Assembly: GCA_031761405.1 (NCBI GenBank)
Contig: JASEVX010000011.1
Location: 38,109,700 to 38,173,699 of the forward strand
Length of the DNA stretch: 64,000 nucleotides
Direction: 5' to 3'
From: Serripes groenlandicus
Lineage: Eukaryota; Mollusca; Bivalvia; Cardiida; Cardiidae
The position numbers and the translations under genes were made by a program. Under the pieces are notes generated by a model. It was not told where the DNA came from and ran no database searches. It saw only the letters and a list, made by a program, of their open reading frames with translations. Positions 35,201-46,362 of this stretch are shown one piece after another (position 1 is the first letter of the stretch; each line of letters opens with the position of its first letter).

Positions 35201-35742
35201 TTATGATGTTCTTAACTGTTAACATGTACCTGGACTGATCGTTTTCTATTGGGGTTTCAGGCCGTTCTCAACCGTAATTCAGTTATAGCAAGGCAACAGA
35301 ACACTCATTCATCATACTGGTACTCCCCCATCAAGTCGTATTAATAGTCATTCCCTGTAAGCATTTGTACGCCCATATAGGGAGTGTGGCACGCAACTTC
35401 ACGCATTTTCTCAACTTGATGAAAGAAACCAAAAAATGGCAAAAAAACCAATTCATCGAATCCTTGGTTTTCCTCCCCCTCATTTCTATACAGTATATCA
35501 GTGCTTTATATCTAAGTAAGCTATATGTGAATAGTGTAGGACTTGATCAAACTAAGTGGATGCACAAACTGATTTGGATTTAAACTGTTCTCCAAAAGGC
35601 AGCTGTACCTTTTTCCATGGACGGACCCATATAGATAAATTGCTATGTGAAAATAGACATTTAATCTACCAGGTAAAATATTAACATGATGTATACCTTC
35701 GAGCCATAGAGTGAAAATCCTCCACAGGTACAGATGTTATAT

Positions 35743-35945
35743 GAGCCGCGTCGCGAGAAAACCAACATTATGGTCTCTGCGTAATCTATCTATCCAGATC
35801 AGCCTAAGCATGCCATGCAGTCTTATCCGGGCCGACACATTCCGTCTAGGGGGAATAGAGTAGTGATTCCTGAAACAGAAAATCCACAGGAGGCGAAAAG
35901 GGTATATCCGGAGAGTCCACAATGTTGGTTTTCTCGCGGGACATA
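35743..35945 (-). mobile_element. MITE-A copy, reverse
   Basis: GAGCCGCGTCGCGAGAAAAC at the left, GAAACAGAAAATCCACAGGA in the interior, and GGTTTTCTCGCGGGACAT at the right. Confidence 0.75.
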
Positions 35946-36105
35946 TATGTGGCTTTTTTTTTTAGCAGACGATCTTTAAACAAACCTGAGGGACAATGTC
36001 TCCAGAACTATATCAAACTCATTTTACCTAATTTCAAGATACTACTAAATTGTTTACACCATATCTTTGTTATATAACAGACGACTCGTCATCTCAGATA
36101 GACGA

Positions 36106-36242
36106 TTAACCCATTCCCACATACAACAAATCTGCAGCAGACGACTTTAGAAACATCTCGAGAAAAACACAGAAAATCTCTTTTAATGAAGCTATAATTT
36201 CTGGAAAAAAGTTGAAAACATTGTGGCAAAAGAAGAAAAATC
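36106..36242 (+). mobile_element. MITE-B left half
   Basis: TTAACCCATTCCCACATACA, CTGCAGCAGACGACTTTAGA and GGCAAAAGAAGAAA; the right half is missing. Confidence 0.65.
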
Positions 36243-36390
36243 AGCCTTTGTTTCCGTGTGGTAATAGCGTATATGTAGATAAGTTCTGAACCTCTTGTAT
36301 ATATAAGCAACGAAAAACTCAGGTGAAAATAACCAATTCAAAATGTTGGATCACGTTTAAATATTTTTCTTGTTGGTATGTTTCTTATGT

Positions 36391-36668
36391 CGAGCCCCGG
36401 TAGATCAGTCGGTGGCGACGCGGGTGGTCATTTCAGGTGTTGTGAGTTCGAAACCCTAGCTCGGCCAACAAGCTTTCTGACGTATGACAAAAGTTATTGT
36501 GACGAGCGTCATTCGTCTTCCAATAACGGGCTATCAGTTTATGTGGAAAAGCAGCCAGTTGCTTGGAAAGTATGTTGTATGAAGTATTTGTGTGAGAAAG
36601 CCAAGAAATATATGTGTAGGTGAACTGGCCGCTGTGATATGACTGAACATCACTCACTCAATCAATCT
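36391..36668 (+). mobile_element. SINE2 copy, full length
   Basis: GAGCCCCGGTAGATCAGTCG head, GAGTTCGAAACCC B-box region, TTATGTGGAAAAGCAGCCAG body and an AATC-type tail. Confidence 0.85.
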
Positions 36669-36824
36669 CATGCTTTAACTAACGGCATGATCAGAACGAG
36701 GTTATTCCACTTGCATGGAAGTAGAGGATCAATTTAACCGTTTCCCTCATGTAGAAGCTTTCTGACGCCTCTGCAGGAGACGGCGTTTTGAAAACATAGT
36801 GTCAAAAGAAGAAATTGGAAGAGG

Positions 36825-37672
36825 GTCCTCCTCGGTGGTGTAGAAGAAGAGGTTCTTCGTCGGTGGTGTAGAGGAAGAGCGTCTGCCTCAGTGGTGTAGA
36901 GGTAAAGCGTCCGCCTCGGTGGTGTAGAGGTAAAGCGTCCGCCTCGGTGGTGTAGAGGTAGAGCGTCCGCCTCGGTGGTGTAGTGGTAGAGCGTCCGCCT
37001 CAGTGGTGTAGATGAAGAGCGTCCGCCTCGGTGGTGTAGAGGTAGAGCGTCCGTCTCAGTGGTGTAGATGAAGAGCGTCCGCCTCGGTGGTGTATAGGTA
37101 GAGCGTCCGCCTCGGTGGTGTAGATGAAGAGCGTCCGCCTCGGTGGTGTAGAGGTAGAGCGTCCGTCTCGCTGGTGTAGAGGCAGAACGTCCTCCTCGGT
37201 GGTGTAGAGGTAGAACGTCCGCCTCGGTGGTATATATGTAGAGGGTCCGCCTCGGTGGTGTAGAGGTAGAACGTCCGCCTCGGTGGTATAGATGTAGAGC
37301 GTCCGCCTCGGTGGTATAGATGTAGAGCGTCCACCTCGGTGGTATAGATGTAGAACGTCCGCCTCGGTGGTATAGATGTAGAGCGTCCGCCTCGGTGGTA
37401 TATATGTAGAGCGTCCGCCTCGGTGGTAAATATGTAGAGCGTCCACCTCGGTGGTCTAGATGTAGAGCGTCCGCCTCGGTGGTATAGATGTAGAGCGTCC
37501 ACCTCGGTGGTATAGATGTAGAGCGTCCACCTCGGTGGTATAGATGTAGAGCGTCCGCCTCGGTGGTATAGATGTAGAGCGTCCGCCTCATTGGTATAGA
37601 TGTAGATCGTCCGCCTTGGTGATGTAGAGGTAGATCGTTTGTCTCGGTGGTATAGATGTAGAGCGTCGGGGT
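36825..37672 (+). repeat. 30-bp array made from a SINE tRNA-like head, about 28 units
   Basis: The unit contains CTCGGTGGTGTAGAGGTAGA followed by GCGTCCGC, identical in layout to the SINE1 head with its Pol III A-box-like element. Near 37670 the last unit runs into one B-box-like GGGGTTCAATCCCC and a SINE tail. The 30-bp period keeps minus-strand frames open (a 285-codon frame); they are not genes. Confidence 0.93.
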
Positions 37673-37745
37673 TCAATCCCCAGTCGCGGCACGACGGTCA
37701 TGGTGGAGTGCCCTTGGGCAAGGCACATTTTCTAGCCTAGTACTG
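37673..37745 (+). mobile_element. SINE tail following the 30-bp array
   Basis: GTCGGGGTTCAATCCCCAGT, then GGTCATGGTGGAGTGCCCTT and GGGCAAGGCAC. The tail differs from the other SINE1 copies, so this is a related SINE with the same head. A similar tail, GGAGTGTCCTCGGGCACGG, occurs near 14130. Confidence 0.6.
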
Positions 37746-37888
37746 GTTTCAAAACGAGCATTTTCTCCTTTTGACACAATGTTTTCCACTTTTAGTCATA
37801 GGTTATCCATTCAATTATAGAGATTTTCTATTTTTTGACAAAACATGTTCAAAGTCGTCTGCTGCAGAATTATCGTATGAGGGAAAGG

Positions 37889-38095
37889 GTAAACTCTGTC
37901 ACCCATGTACACGTATCTACAGCAGACGACGCTTCCAAAATGACAGAAAAAGCACATTATGAGCAAATTGATTTTTGGTACAATGTTATTTATTCTGCTC
38001 AATATTTTGTTCATTTGTAGAGATTGTCCATATGTTTGTCTACACACGTTCACATTTGTCTGCTGCAAAGTTATGTGTATGGGAAATGGTTTATA
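37889..38095 (+). mobile_element. MITE-B relic
   Basis: TAAACTCTGTCACCCATGTA, ACAGCAGACGACGCTTCC, CATTATGAGCAAATTGA and GTATGGGAAATGGTTTA; diverged. Confidence 0.5.
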
Positions 38096-39310
38096 TAAAA
38101 CATAAAACTTGATATATACTCAATACATTTAGAAACGCTCCATGTTAAACTTTGGCTTTTTCTTATGTATGCTGAACAGTATTCATTTGGAATATGTCAT
38201 ATGAATTATCAAAGGGATTTCAAGCCATGTTTCGGTGGTGCATTCAAGCAATGCACGAGCAATTACAATTTATAAAAAAAAGATATAACACAATGGGCCT
38301 TTTGTTTTGTTGACAGAAGATAGAAACAACACATACATTGCTATTCCTGTTCAATATCGATATGCAATATTTATGGAAACATGACCTAACCAAGGCTGTC
38401 TACATGGTTCCGATGGCGTGGCTAAATGGGCAGATGTCCTTTATTTATATTACCATGTGTCGACAGTTAGTGGTCTAGATATATGGTTTAAACAACCTGC
38501 CGCTCTCTGATATCAACTACGTTAAGTCAGTCCATGGGTAGAGATTACCAGAAAATACCAACGACTCCCTGTACATCAGCATGGTCAGAGGTCCATCACA
38601 GCTGCAGATACTGGGTGACATTTTGTTAGGAATTGAAGGACAAGTTATCAAAACGGATTGTGCAAAGTTAACTTCTTTACACCGAGATGTCACAACATAA
38701 AATATGCACTTTTTGTATCCTTATTGCTTACGAGCAGTATGCGCAACAAAGCACCGTGCAACTGTATATAATGTCAGGCGGTCCTTAATGTCGACACCAT
38801 TGAATGCACACAGACTGGCCATAAAGCATAGTGTGTTGTAGTGTTTTGTAGACATATGGAAAATATTTCACAATTGATCAAGAGTCTTAATATGAGTATG
38901 TGTTACTTTAACAGTAAATTGGTAAGCATTATAATCTGGAAAATCAGTAGCAAAATACTTGAAAACTTTTAAGGAAATGATGAATTACCCATCAAGAGCA
39001 ATTTCTCACTTTCAGAAAAAAACACTTTCGACGACTGCATAAGCGTCAAATGTCATATGTAGACAAGAACATGAGTTGTGCAATGCAAGACGTTTTTGTA
39101 TTTTGTAACAAAATATATAAACGTAAATGCAGGATTTGAATACATACAACATGATCGAGCGTTAATTTCCACAGCACACATCTTTATGTAGCTTGTCTGC
39201 GGTAGGAAGTGATACTTTATTTAATGCGTAGATTATCGTTGAATTACTTTACCTATTGAATATTTGAGACAGAAACTGTTCTAAACTTTACAACCATCAT
39301 TGAAACAGAT
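38096..39310. other. 5' flank of receptor A
   Basis: No gene seen. A MITE-B-like fragment lies near 39000-39070. The short TTTAATGCGTA block at about 39218 recurs upstream of receptor B at 50402, marking the duplicated 5' region. TATATAA at 39114-39120 is a weak TATA candidate not seen in B. Confidence 0.4.
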
Positions 39311-39751
39311 ATGATGAAGATGTTCCGTGTTTTGAATTTTAAATTTTGGATTGGATTAATTTTCACAATTCTACTAGTGTCAGGATACAATTGTTCAGAT
39401 CCGGTAGATTATTATAGAGCCGAAAGTGATTTAATAAATACGTTATTGGACGGATATAATCCAAATATTCGGCCAAAGATAGTGGTCAATGGCACATGGA
39501 ATGCGTCGAACTTTAAGATTCACGTGGCGTTATCCCTAAACGCCGTAATGGGTATAGACGAAATCGAGGAGACGATGTCAACATCCATGGTGTTCACGAT
39601 GCTCTGGTTCGATGACAACATTTCATGGAAGCCCGAGGAGCATCAAAACATAACGCACATTTACCTGAAGGCGGTCGAAGTTTGGAGACCGCTCTGGTTC
39701 GTGGCGAATTCGGTTGAACGGGAATCGGACACGGCCGCTTCTAAAGGCTGG
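39311..39751 (+). CDS. Receptor A exon 1: Cys-loop ligand-gated ion channel subunit, N-terminal part
   Basis: First coding exon of a pentameric Cys-loop receptor subunit (nicotinic-receptor-like) acting at the plasma membrane. Residues 1-25 form a signal peptide with a hydrophobic core from W13 to S24. Residues 30-147 are the outer half of the extracellular ligand-binding domain: the DYYRAESDLINTLL helix, the WFDDNISWKPEEH block (family signature WxDxxLxW), and VWRPLWFVANSVE at the loop A position, where most relatives have WxPD. Sequons NCS, NGT, NAS, NIS and NIT suggest glycosylation. The exon ends after W147 at a GTAGGT donor, phase 0. ATGs lie at 39311, 39314 and 39320; only the third is kept in receptor B, so it may be the true start. 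Identity with B is about 90%. Confidence 0.9.
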
Positions 39752-40046
39752 GTAGGTATATTTAAACAGAAAGGAACTATGAGCAATGGCCTTTAAGCAA
39801 ACTGAGTGACGGTAGTGAAATCAAATCGTAATGTACTTTAAAAGATCAATATTATACCAGCACATACATGCAGTCTGATCTGGGTCTGAGCGATTTAGTA
39901 GAAGAAGGTTTCAAGAAACCTCTGTTCAACAGTTTTCATTTGGAATATTAACATTGATGCTCTCTTTCCGCTTCCAATTATATCGTTAAGGTTGGTTTTT
40001 CTGGAGCATCGCTGATATTTTCACACATTCTTTGTTTATATTGACA

Positions 40047-40310
40047 GCCTCGGTATTGTAGTTGTAGAGCGTCCGCCTCGGCAACGGGAGGTCGCGGGTT
40101 TGAACCCCGGCTGGTCATATCAAATACTTTAAAAACGGAAGTATTGGCTACCCTCCTTGACGCTTATGGTTGCGGGGTTAGCATTAGGACTTGCTGGCTG
40201 GTGTGAAGATAAATTGACCAGTAGTACTAGTTACTTACCCAGAAACATCCGTTATATAATCGAAAAAAAAAAAAGAGTTGAATCCGGTGTAAAACACAAT
40301 GAGAATGTAA
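40047..40310 (+). mobile_element. SINE1 copy in the receptor A intron
   Basis: CCTCGGTATTGTAGTTGTAG head, B-box GGGTTTGAACCCC, CAAATACTTTAAAAACGG, and GACCAGTAGTACTAG. The homologous insertion is in the intron of B at 51590-51823. Confidence 0.8.
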
Positions 40311-40394
40311 TCGATTGTCGTAAATTACAGGCATGACATGACCTCGCTTTGATATTATTGCACATAACGACGGCGAAAATAACCGACATAGTAC

Positions 40395-42275
40395 TCGATT
40401 TTACATTGCGTCATACAAGGGCATGTACTAGATTATACGTTGATTAATACGAGGTCGTTAACACCAATATGGCATGTACTCGAATATACGTTGATTAATA
40501 CGAGGTCGTAAATGGTCAATATGACATGTACTCGATTATACGTTGAGTAATACGAGGTTGTAAGTAACCGATATGGCATGTACTCGAATATACGTTGAAT
40601 AATACGAGGTCGTAAATCATCAATATGACATGTACTCTATTATACGTTGAGTAATACGAGGTTGTAAGTAACCGATATGGCATGTACTCGAATATACGTT
40701 GAGTAATAGGAGATCGTAAATCACCAATAAGACATGTACTCGAGGATACGTTTAACAATAGGAGATCGTAAATCAACAATATGACATGTACTCGAGGATA
40801 CGTTTAGTAATACGAGGTCGTAAATCACCAATATGACATGTACTCGAATATACGTTGAGTAATAGGAGATCGTAAATCACCAATATGGCATGTACTCGAG
40901 GATACGTTTAGTAATACGAGGTCGTAAATCACCAATATGTCATGTACTCGAGTATACGTTGAGTACTAGGAGATCGTAAATCACCAATATGGCATGTACT
41001 ATATTATACGATGAGTAATGAGAGATTGTAAAACCCCAATATAGCATGAGCTCGATTATACATTGAGTAATACGAGGTCGTAAATCACCAATATGACATG
41101 TACTCGAGGATACGTTTAGTAATACGAGGTCGTAAATCACCAATATGACATGTACTCGAATATACGTTGAGTAATAGGAGATCGTAAATCACCAATATGA
41201 CATGTACTCGAATATACGTTGAGTAATAGGAGATCGTAAATCACCAATATGACATGTACTCGAGGATACGTTTAGTAATACGAGGTCGTAAATCACCAAT
41301 ATGACATGTACTCGAATATACGTTGAGTAATAGGAGATCGTAAATCACCAATATGACATGTACTCGAATATACGTTGAGTAATAGGAGATCGTAAATCAC
41401 CAATATGACATGTACTCGAGGATACGTTTAGTAATACGAGGTCGTAAATCACCAATATGTCATGTACTCGAGTATACGTTGAGTAATAGGAGATCGTAAA
41501 TCACCAATATGGCATGTACTATATTATACGATGAGTAATGAGAGGTTGTAAATCCCCAATATAGCATGAGCTCGATTATACATTGAGTAATACGAGGTCG
41601 TAGATTACCGATATGGCATGTTGTCGATTAAACATTGTGTAACACGAGGCTGTAAATAACCAATATGACATGTGGTCGATTATACGTTAACATACATAAA
41701 TAACCAATATGGCATACAGTCGATTAAACAATGTGTATTTTTGTCGGAAATCACCAATATGGCATGTACTCTATTATACGATGAGTAATGCGAGGTCGTA
41801 AATCCCCAATATAGCATGAGCTCGATTACGAGGTCGTAGATTACCGATATGGCATGTTGTCGATTAAACATTGTGTAACACGAGGCTGTAAATAACCAAT
41901 ATGACATGTGGTCGATTATACGTTAACATACATAAATCACCAATATGGCATACAGTCGATTAAACAATGTGTATTTTTGTCGGAAATCACCAATATGGCA
42001 TACAGTCGATTAAACAATGTGTATTTTTGTCGGAAATAACCAATATGGCATACAGTCGATTAAACAATGTGTATTTTTGTCGGAAATCACCAATATGGCA
42101 TACAGTCGATTAAACAATGTGTATTTTGGTCGGAAATCACCAATATGGCATACAGTCGATTAAACAATGTGTATTTTTGTCGGAAATCACCAATATGGCA
42201 TACAGTCGATTAAACAATGTGTATTTTTGTCGGAAATCACCAATATGGCATACAGTCGATTAAACAATGTGTATT
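40395..42275 (+). repeat. Minisatellite in the receptor A intron, 50-52-bp units
   Basis: Unit contains CATGTACTCGAATATACGTT and GAGATCGTAAATCACCAATA. A sub-array at 41951-42280 has seven nearly identical 50-bp units containing GATTAAACAATGTGTATTTT. A block around 41560-41760 is repeated at about 41810-41990. About 36 units in total. Confidence 0.92.
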
Positions 42276-42289
42276 TTTGTTTTGTATGT

Positions 42290-42430
42290 GTTGATATTTA
42301 CGCCGCTTTCGAAATTGTTTCAGTTATATCACGATATTTCCTTGGTAATTATTAGTACTACTGGTCCATTTATCCAGCGAGTGAGGGAAAGCCATTATTG
42401 CAGCCGTTTGTAAAATCCTTGGTAATACCC
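42290..42430 (-). mobile_element. SINE1 relic in the receptor A intron
   Basis: TTACGCCGCTTTCGAAATTG, AGTTATATCACGATATTTCC and TACTGGTCCATTTATCC match the reversed 3' part of SINE1. Confidence 0.6.
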
Positions 42431-42439
42431 GTGTACAGT

Positions 42440-43060
42440 AACACGGGGGTCATGAATCCCCGACATGACATGTACTCGAATAAACGTTGAGTTAAACGAG
42501 GTCGTCTACCACTCATATAGCAAGTACTCGATTAGGCTTTGACTAAAATGAGGGCCTGAATCACCGATATGGCATGAACTCGATTATGAGGGCCTGAATC
42601 CCCGATAAAACATTGTGTAACAAACACGAGGCTGTAACCTATAAGGCATATATTCGTTGAACTATAGTGTCACACAAGTTCGTAAATCACCGATATGTCA
42701 TGTACTCGATTATACGTTGACAGTCGAAAATAACCGGTATGTCATGCACTCGATTATACCTTGACGATTGAAAATAACGGACATGGCATGAACGGTGGTA
42801 ATTTAACCGGTATGGCATGTACTCGATTATACATTGACGTTTGAACATAACCGATATGGAATGTACTCAATTATACGTTGACGGTAGTCATTTAACCGGT
42901 ATGGCATGTACTCGATTATACGTTGACGGTCGGCATTTAACCGGTATGGCATGTACTCAATTATACGTTGACGGTCGACATTTAACCGGTATGGCATGTA
43001 CGCAATTATACGTTGACGGTCGGCATTTAATCGATATGTACTCGATTATACATTGAGTAA
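42440..43060 (+). repeat. Minisatellite, distal part, diverged units
   Basis: Units with GGTATGGCATGTACTCGATT and ATACGTTGACGGTCGGCATT, about 53 bp, end about 110 bp before exon 2. Confidence 0.85.
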
Positions 43061-43172
43061 CGTGATCCTTTCTTTGACCGAAATTACTTATGTTTGGTTT
43101 TACTCGAGTAAACTGAGGTCTAACTATTATTACCTGTACAAGTTAACACGACATCACTTGTTTATGTTGTAG

Positions 43173-44018
43173 GTTCCCGTTTTTTATCGGTATGATGGAA
43201 GGGCCATGTGGCAGGACCAACTTCCTTTAAAGACAGCCTGCGACGTGGACACCACTTTCTATCCATTCGACCAACAATCCTGCTCGGTGTTACTACAATG
43301 GTACGAGTATGAATTGGACGTGCAAAGCTACCACGAAGAAAACCACTTAAGAGGGTTCAGAGAAAATGCCTTGTGGGATCTGTACAACTTCACTATGCAT
43401 ACCCAGAAAAAGTACCCGGATTTCACCCTGACTTATAAATTCAACCGGAAGCCTGACCATACGATTTACAATGTATTGTTTCCCGTAATGACGATAGCTT
43501 TACTAGCACCATTAGTGTTCCTATTACCGGCGGAGTCCGGTGAGCGGACAGGCTATATCATCACTGTGTTGTTATCCGTGTCCGTCTATATGATTATAAT
43601 TAGTGACCAACTACCACGAAGCTCAAACCCGATGTCTCTGTTGACGTATGTCTTGTTTGCCTGGTACGTACTATGTGCGTTGATCGTGGTAGTTGTTGTG
43701 TTGTGTTCCAAGATCTACTCGTTTGACGCATCAAAGCCTGTTCCTAAACTGACACAATGGATCGTGAAATGTTTACGTTGTAGACGTGGGAAGAAAGGTG
43801 AGACAAAAGGAAGAGAAACCGGCGTGGACGAGAACATGCCGTGTATGACCAACGCTCACAAAAACGAGGACGACTCTGATAGTTCGGGAGATGACGACGT
43901 TACGTGGGCAGCCGTCGGTCGGACCATCGACAGGGCCGCGCTGTGGATATTCTATATCCTCAAACTGAGCTTTGTCGTCGTGTTTGCTATAGTGGCCAAC
44001 GTGAACCACTATGACTGA
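43173..44018 (+). CDS. Receptor A exon 2: Cys-loop, membrane domain and C-terminus
   Basis: Continues receptor A in phase 0 (residues 148-428, stop TGA). The Cys-loop is C170-X13-C184 with FYPFD. W190 in LQWYEYELDV is the likely loop B aromatic. Loop C is short and lacks the vicinal cysteines of nicotinic alpha subunits, so this is a non-alpha type. M1 is about 245-265, M2 275-295, M3 302-325, M4 403-423. M2 begins GER with Glu at -1', Leu at 9' and Asp at 20', the pattern of cation-selective receptors. The M3-M4 loop is short (about 75 residues), basic then acidic (EDDSDSSGDDD). The ligand is unknown; molluscan members may be gated by acetylcholine or other amines. Intact, 428 residues in total. 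Confidence 0.93.
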   Translation, partial: VPVFYRYDGRAMWQDQLPLKTACDVDTTFYPFDQQSCSVLLQWYEYELDVQSYHEENHLRGFRENALWDLYNFTMHTQKKYPDFTLTYKFNRKPDHTIYNVLFPVMTIALLAPLVFLLPAESGERTGYIITVLLSVSVYMIIISDQLPRSSNPMSLLTYVLFAWYVLCALIVVVVVLCSKIYSFDASKPVPKLTQWIVKCLRCRRGKKGETKGRETGVDENMPCMTNAHKNEDDSDSSGDDDVTWAAVGRTIDRAALWIFYILKLSFVVVFAIVANVNHYD

Positions 44019-46114
44019 ATGATCAACAGAACTAAAAACATTGATCTGTTACTTTAACGTGCTCCATAAAAACTAACCATACGGAATTTGTGACAAGTAT
44101 GTCCAAAAACGATCCCGTGTATCCGGATACATTGGATCAGACTGTGCAGAGGAATATACTGGTCAGGATCTTCACTGGTCGCAAATATACAATGTTTTTA
44201 TTCCTGAGGAATGGTTTATTAATTACATTATTTATTGCTACCGAATTTAAGAAAGAAAATGTGTGGATGTAGCGCATGCGTATTTGACGATGTTCCACTT
44301 TTCATAAGGCAGCGATATTTTCTTTTTAATTTTCCCTTATGCCTAGTGACAGAAGGAATTTGGGTAAATCTCGATAAAGCCCACTTCAGTATAAGGCATA
44401 TTTCTGGAAACGAACGGAAACGACCGAGTGATATGACAGAGTCATCTTTTCCAATCAAAAATCGATTTATTCTTTTAATCAACTCACTGGAGCACGAGTG
44501 CAAACTTCTCGTGAGAAAGAACAACATCCTGTTGCTTTCTGTCCCAGAATCAATTTCAACGACGAAATGTTGTGTTAGTTTTGTTAATGTGATAGTCTGC
44601 GTACATTCTTACCGTTCTAAGCGTACACACTTACAGTTCCCCAGTTTTAACTTTTCTGCAATAAAAACTGTTTGTTTCGTGAATGAGAGGTTTTTTGTGA
44701 CATTCATTCATTATATACCCTTTGACAATATTAAGAGAATAGTACGTCCTTGATATGAACTTAATCTGACGAGCTTTGGACAATTATCACTTCTCCCAAC
44801 CGATAAAGTTCACGTCGAAAGTCAAGGACGTAAACTTAATGAAGCCGCGTGGAAGCGCGGCGTCAGTATGGGATAGGTTTTAAGTTTGTACCATGGGGTG
44901 ACGTTATCGAAAAGGGAGCAACCAACATTATTATTGTTATGAAAAACTCTGTTATATGTTTGAAAAAAAAAAAACCCTTTATAAATAAATAAATTGTACA
45001 AAATGATTTAAGAAACAGCAAGATACAAAATACGTATGTCTTCTACCGCTATTACAAAACTTGAGACTCATGTAATAGGTATTTAATAACTTTCCCCTAA
45101 CTTCCTAGGCTACGCTTTTTTATAGTTTGGTTTACGAGCCGATTCATCAAAGCTCAGAAAAAAGTTTCTGGCGATGTTTTTGCCTATTTACAATATTGAG
45201 ATTGTTAAATAAATGGATAATCTTTAAAAAATCAATGATGATTCATTTTAATATTGCATCCTTTTACCAAAAGAAGGAACAATATCAAAGTATACAATAA
45301 TTGTTAATACTTAAGCACCTATGTTTTTTTGCATCTAATGAATCTAGTTAGAGGATTTAAAACTTCAGCTTGTATGACACATTATAGTTGCAGTGAATGT
45401 TAAGCAAACCGTAAACCACATGGTTTCAGGACTAAACTTGTCATTTCACGACTAAACTTCACATGCTGAATACCACATAGATCGTAGCATATAAAACGTT
45501 TAATCCCTACGTCAATATTGACACTTTCTGCTCTTGGTAACCTCTTTATATAGGCTATGGTATCAATATAGGCACATCTTGGCCTTCTTGTTCGAAATAT
45601 TTACATCCTGTCTGCTTGCACAGGTTATTTAAATGTACTGGACTGCATATGCTTCCTTTAAGTCAATGCTTCACAATTATGCGCGGCGTCTTTGATGCTT
45701 TGCATTAAAATTCTTCTTGTATTTATCTTGCATGCTAAATTATGTTTTCAGGTAAATCTACATTCATATTAACTAGTTTTAAGAAATTACAAACAAAATT
45801 ACGACATCCCATTCATAAATGACTCCACCTAAAATAGAACTCGCTTCAGATTGTATTTAAACAAGGTTACTTATGAACTGATCATGAGAGAATAAACAGG
45901 TCTATGTATGCTACATTTTAAACGAAGAAAGACAGGTCATGAAGTAAGACTGAACATACAAATTCCGTGTGATTTAAATAACGGTACTCTTTTCGATTTG
46001 TAATTGCATTATTAAAATGTGTTGAAATGTAATTAAAACAATAATGATTAAAAATATTTCTGCTTTTTATTTGTGTTTGATCATTGGTTTGACTGCTACA
46101 CTATTTTCATATTT
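44019..46114. other. 3' flank of receptor A and intergenic sequence
   Basis: AATAAA at 44660-44665 is a possible polyadenylation signal. An open frame of 164 codons from ATG 44259 overlaps an opposite-strand frame and has no recognisable domain. The rest is AT-rich with no repeats recognised. Confidence 0.4.
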
Positions 46115-46362
46115 GAACCGTTCCAAGAGAAAACCAACATTATGGACCCTGCGTAATGTATCGACTAAGATCAGCATGCACAGGCTAATCCGGGCTGACA
46201 CATTCCGTCTCCGGGGGATAGCGGTATTGAGGAATGATTCCTGAAACAGAGAATCCACAGGAGGCGAAAAGTGTCTGTCCGGATTAGACTACGCAGTATG
46301 CTTATGATCAGGGTCGATTCTTTTGGCAGTCAGCAATTTTGGTTTTCTGGTGGAACGGCTCA
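46115..46362 (-). mobile_element. MITE-A copy, reverse, full length
   Basis: GAACCGTTCCAAGAGAAAAC at the left, GAAACAGAGAATCCACAGGA in the interior, TTTCTGGTGGAACGGCTCA at the right. Confidence 0.8.

Larger units (their letters stand above)
36732..37890. mobile_element. MITE-B copy split by an expanded SINE
   Basis: One end is at 36732-36820 (TTTAACCGTTTCCCTCATG, CTTTCTGACGCCTCTGCAGG, AAAAGAAGAAATT). The other is at about 37757-37890 (AACGAGCATTTTCTCC, CCATTCAATTATAGAG, ATCGTATGAGGGAAAGGGTA). The MITE is interrupted at its central palindrome by the SINE-derived array. Confidence 0.75.
39752..43172 (+). other. Intron of receptor A
   Basis: GT-AG intron of 3.4 kb. In order it holds the same leader sequence as the B intron, a SINE1 (+), a 52-bp minisatellite, a SINE1 relic (-), more minisatellite, and a polypyrimidine-containing acceptor ending TTATGTTGTAG. 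Confidence 0.85.

Noticed and set aside
36825..37672. Cluster of tandem tRNA genes
   Set aside because: Each unit has only a D-arm/A-box-like part. There is no acceptor stem, anticodon arm or T-arm, and only one B-box-like site at the end.
36734..37676. 285-codon minus-strand frame with TEADALHLYHRGGRS repeats
   Set aside because: Product of a 30-bp array made from a SINE tRNA-like head; three frames open at once.
44235..44753. 172-codon open frame after receptor A
   Set aside because: First ATG is at 44259, a 99-codon opposite-strand frame overlaps it, and no domain or splice context is recognised. More likely untranslated flank.
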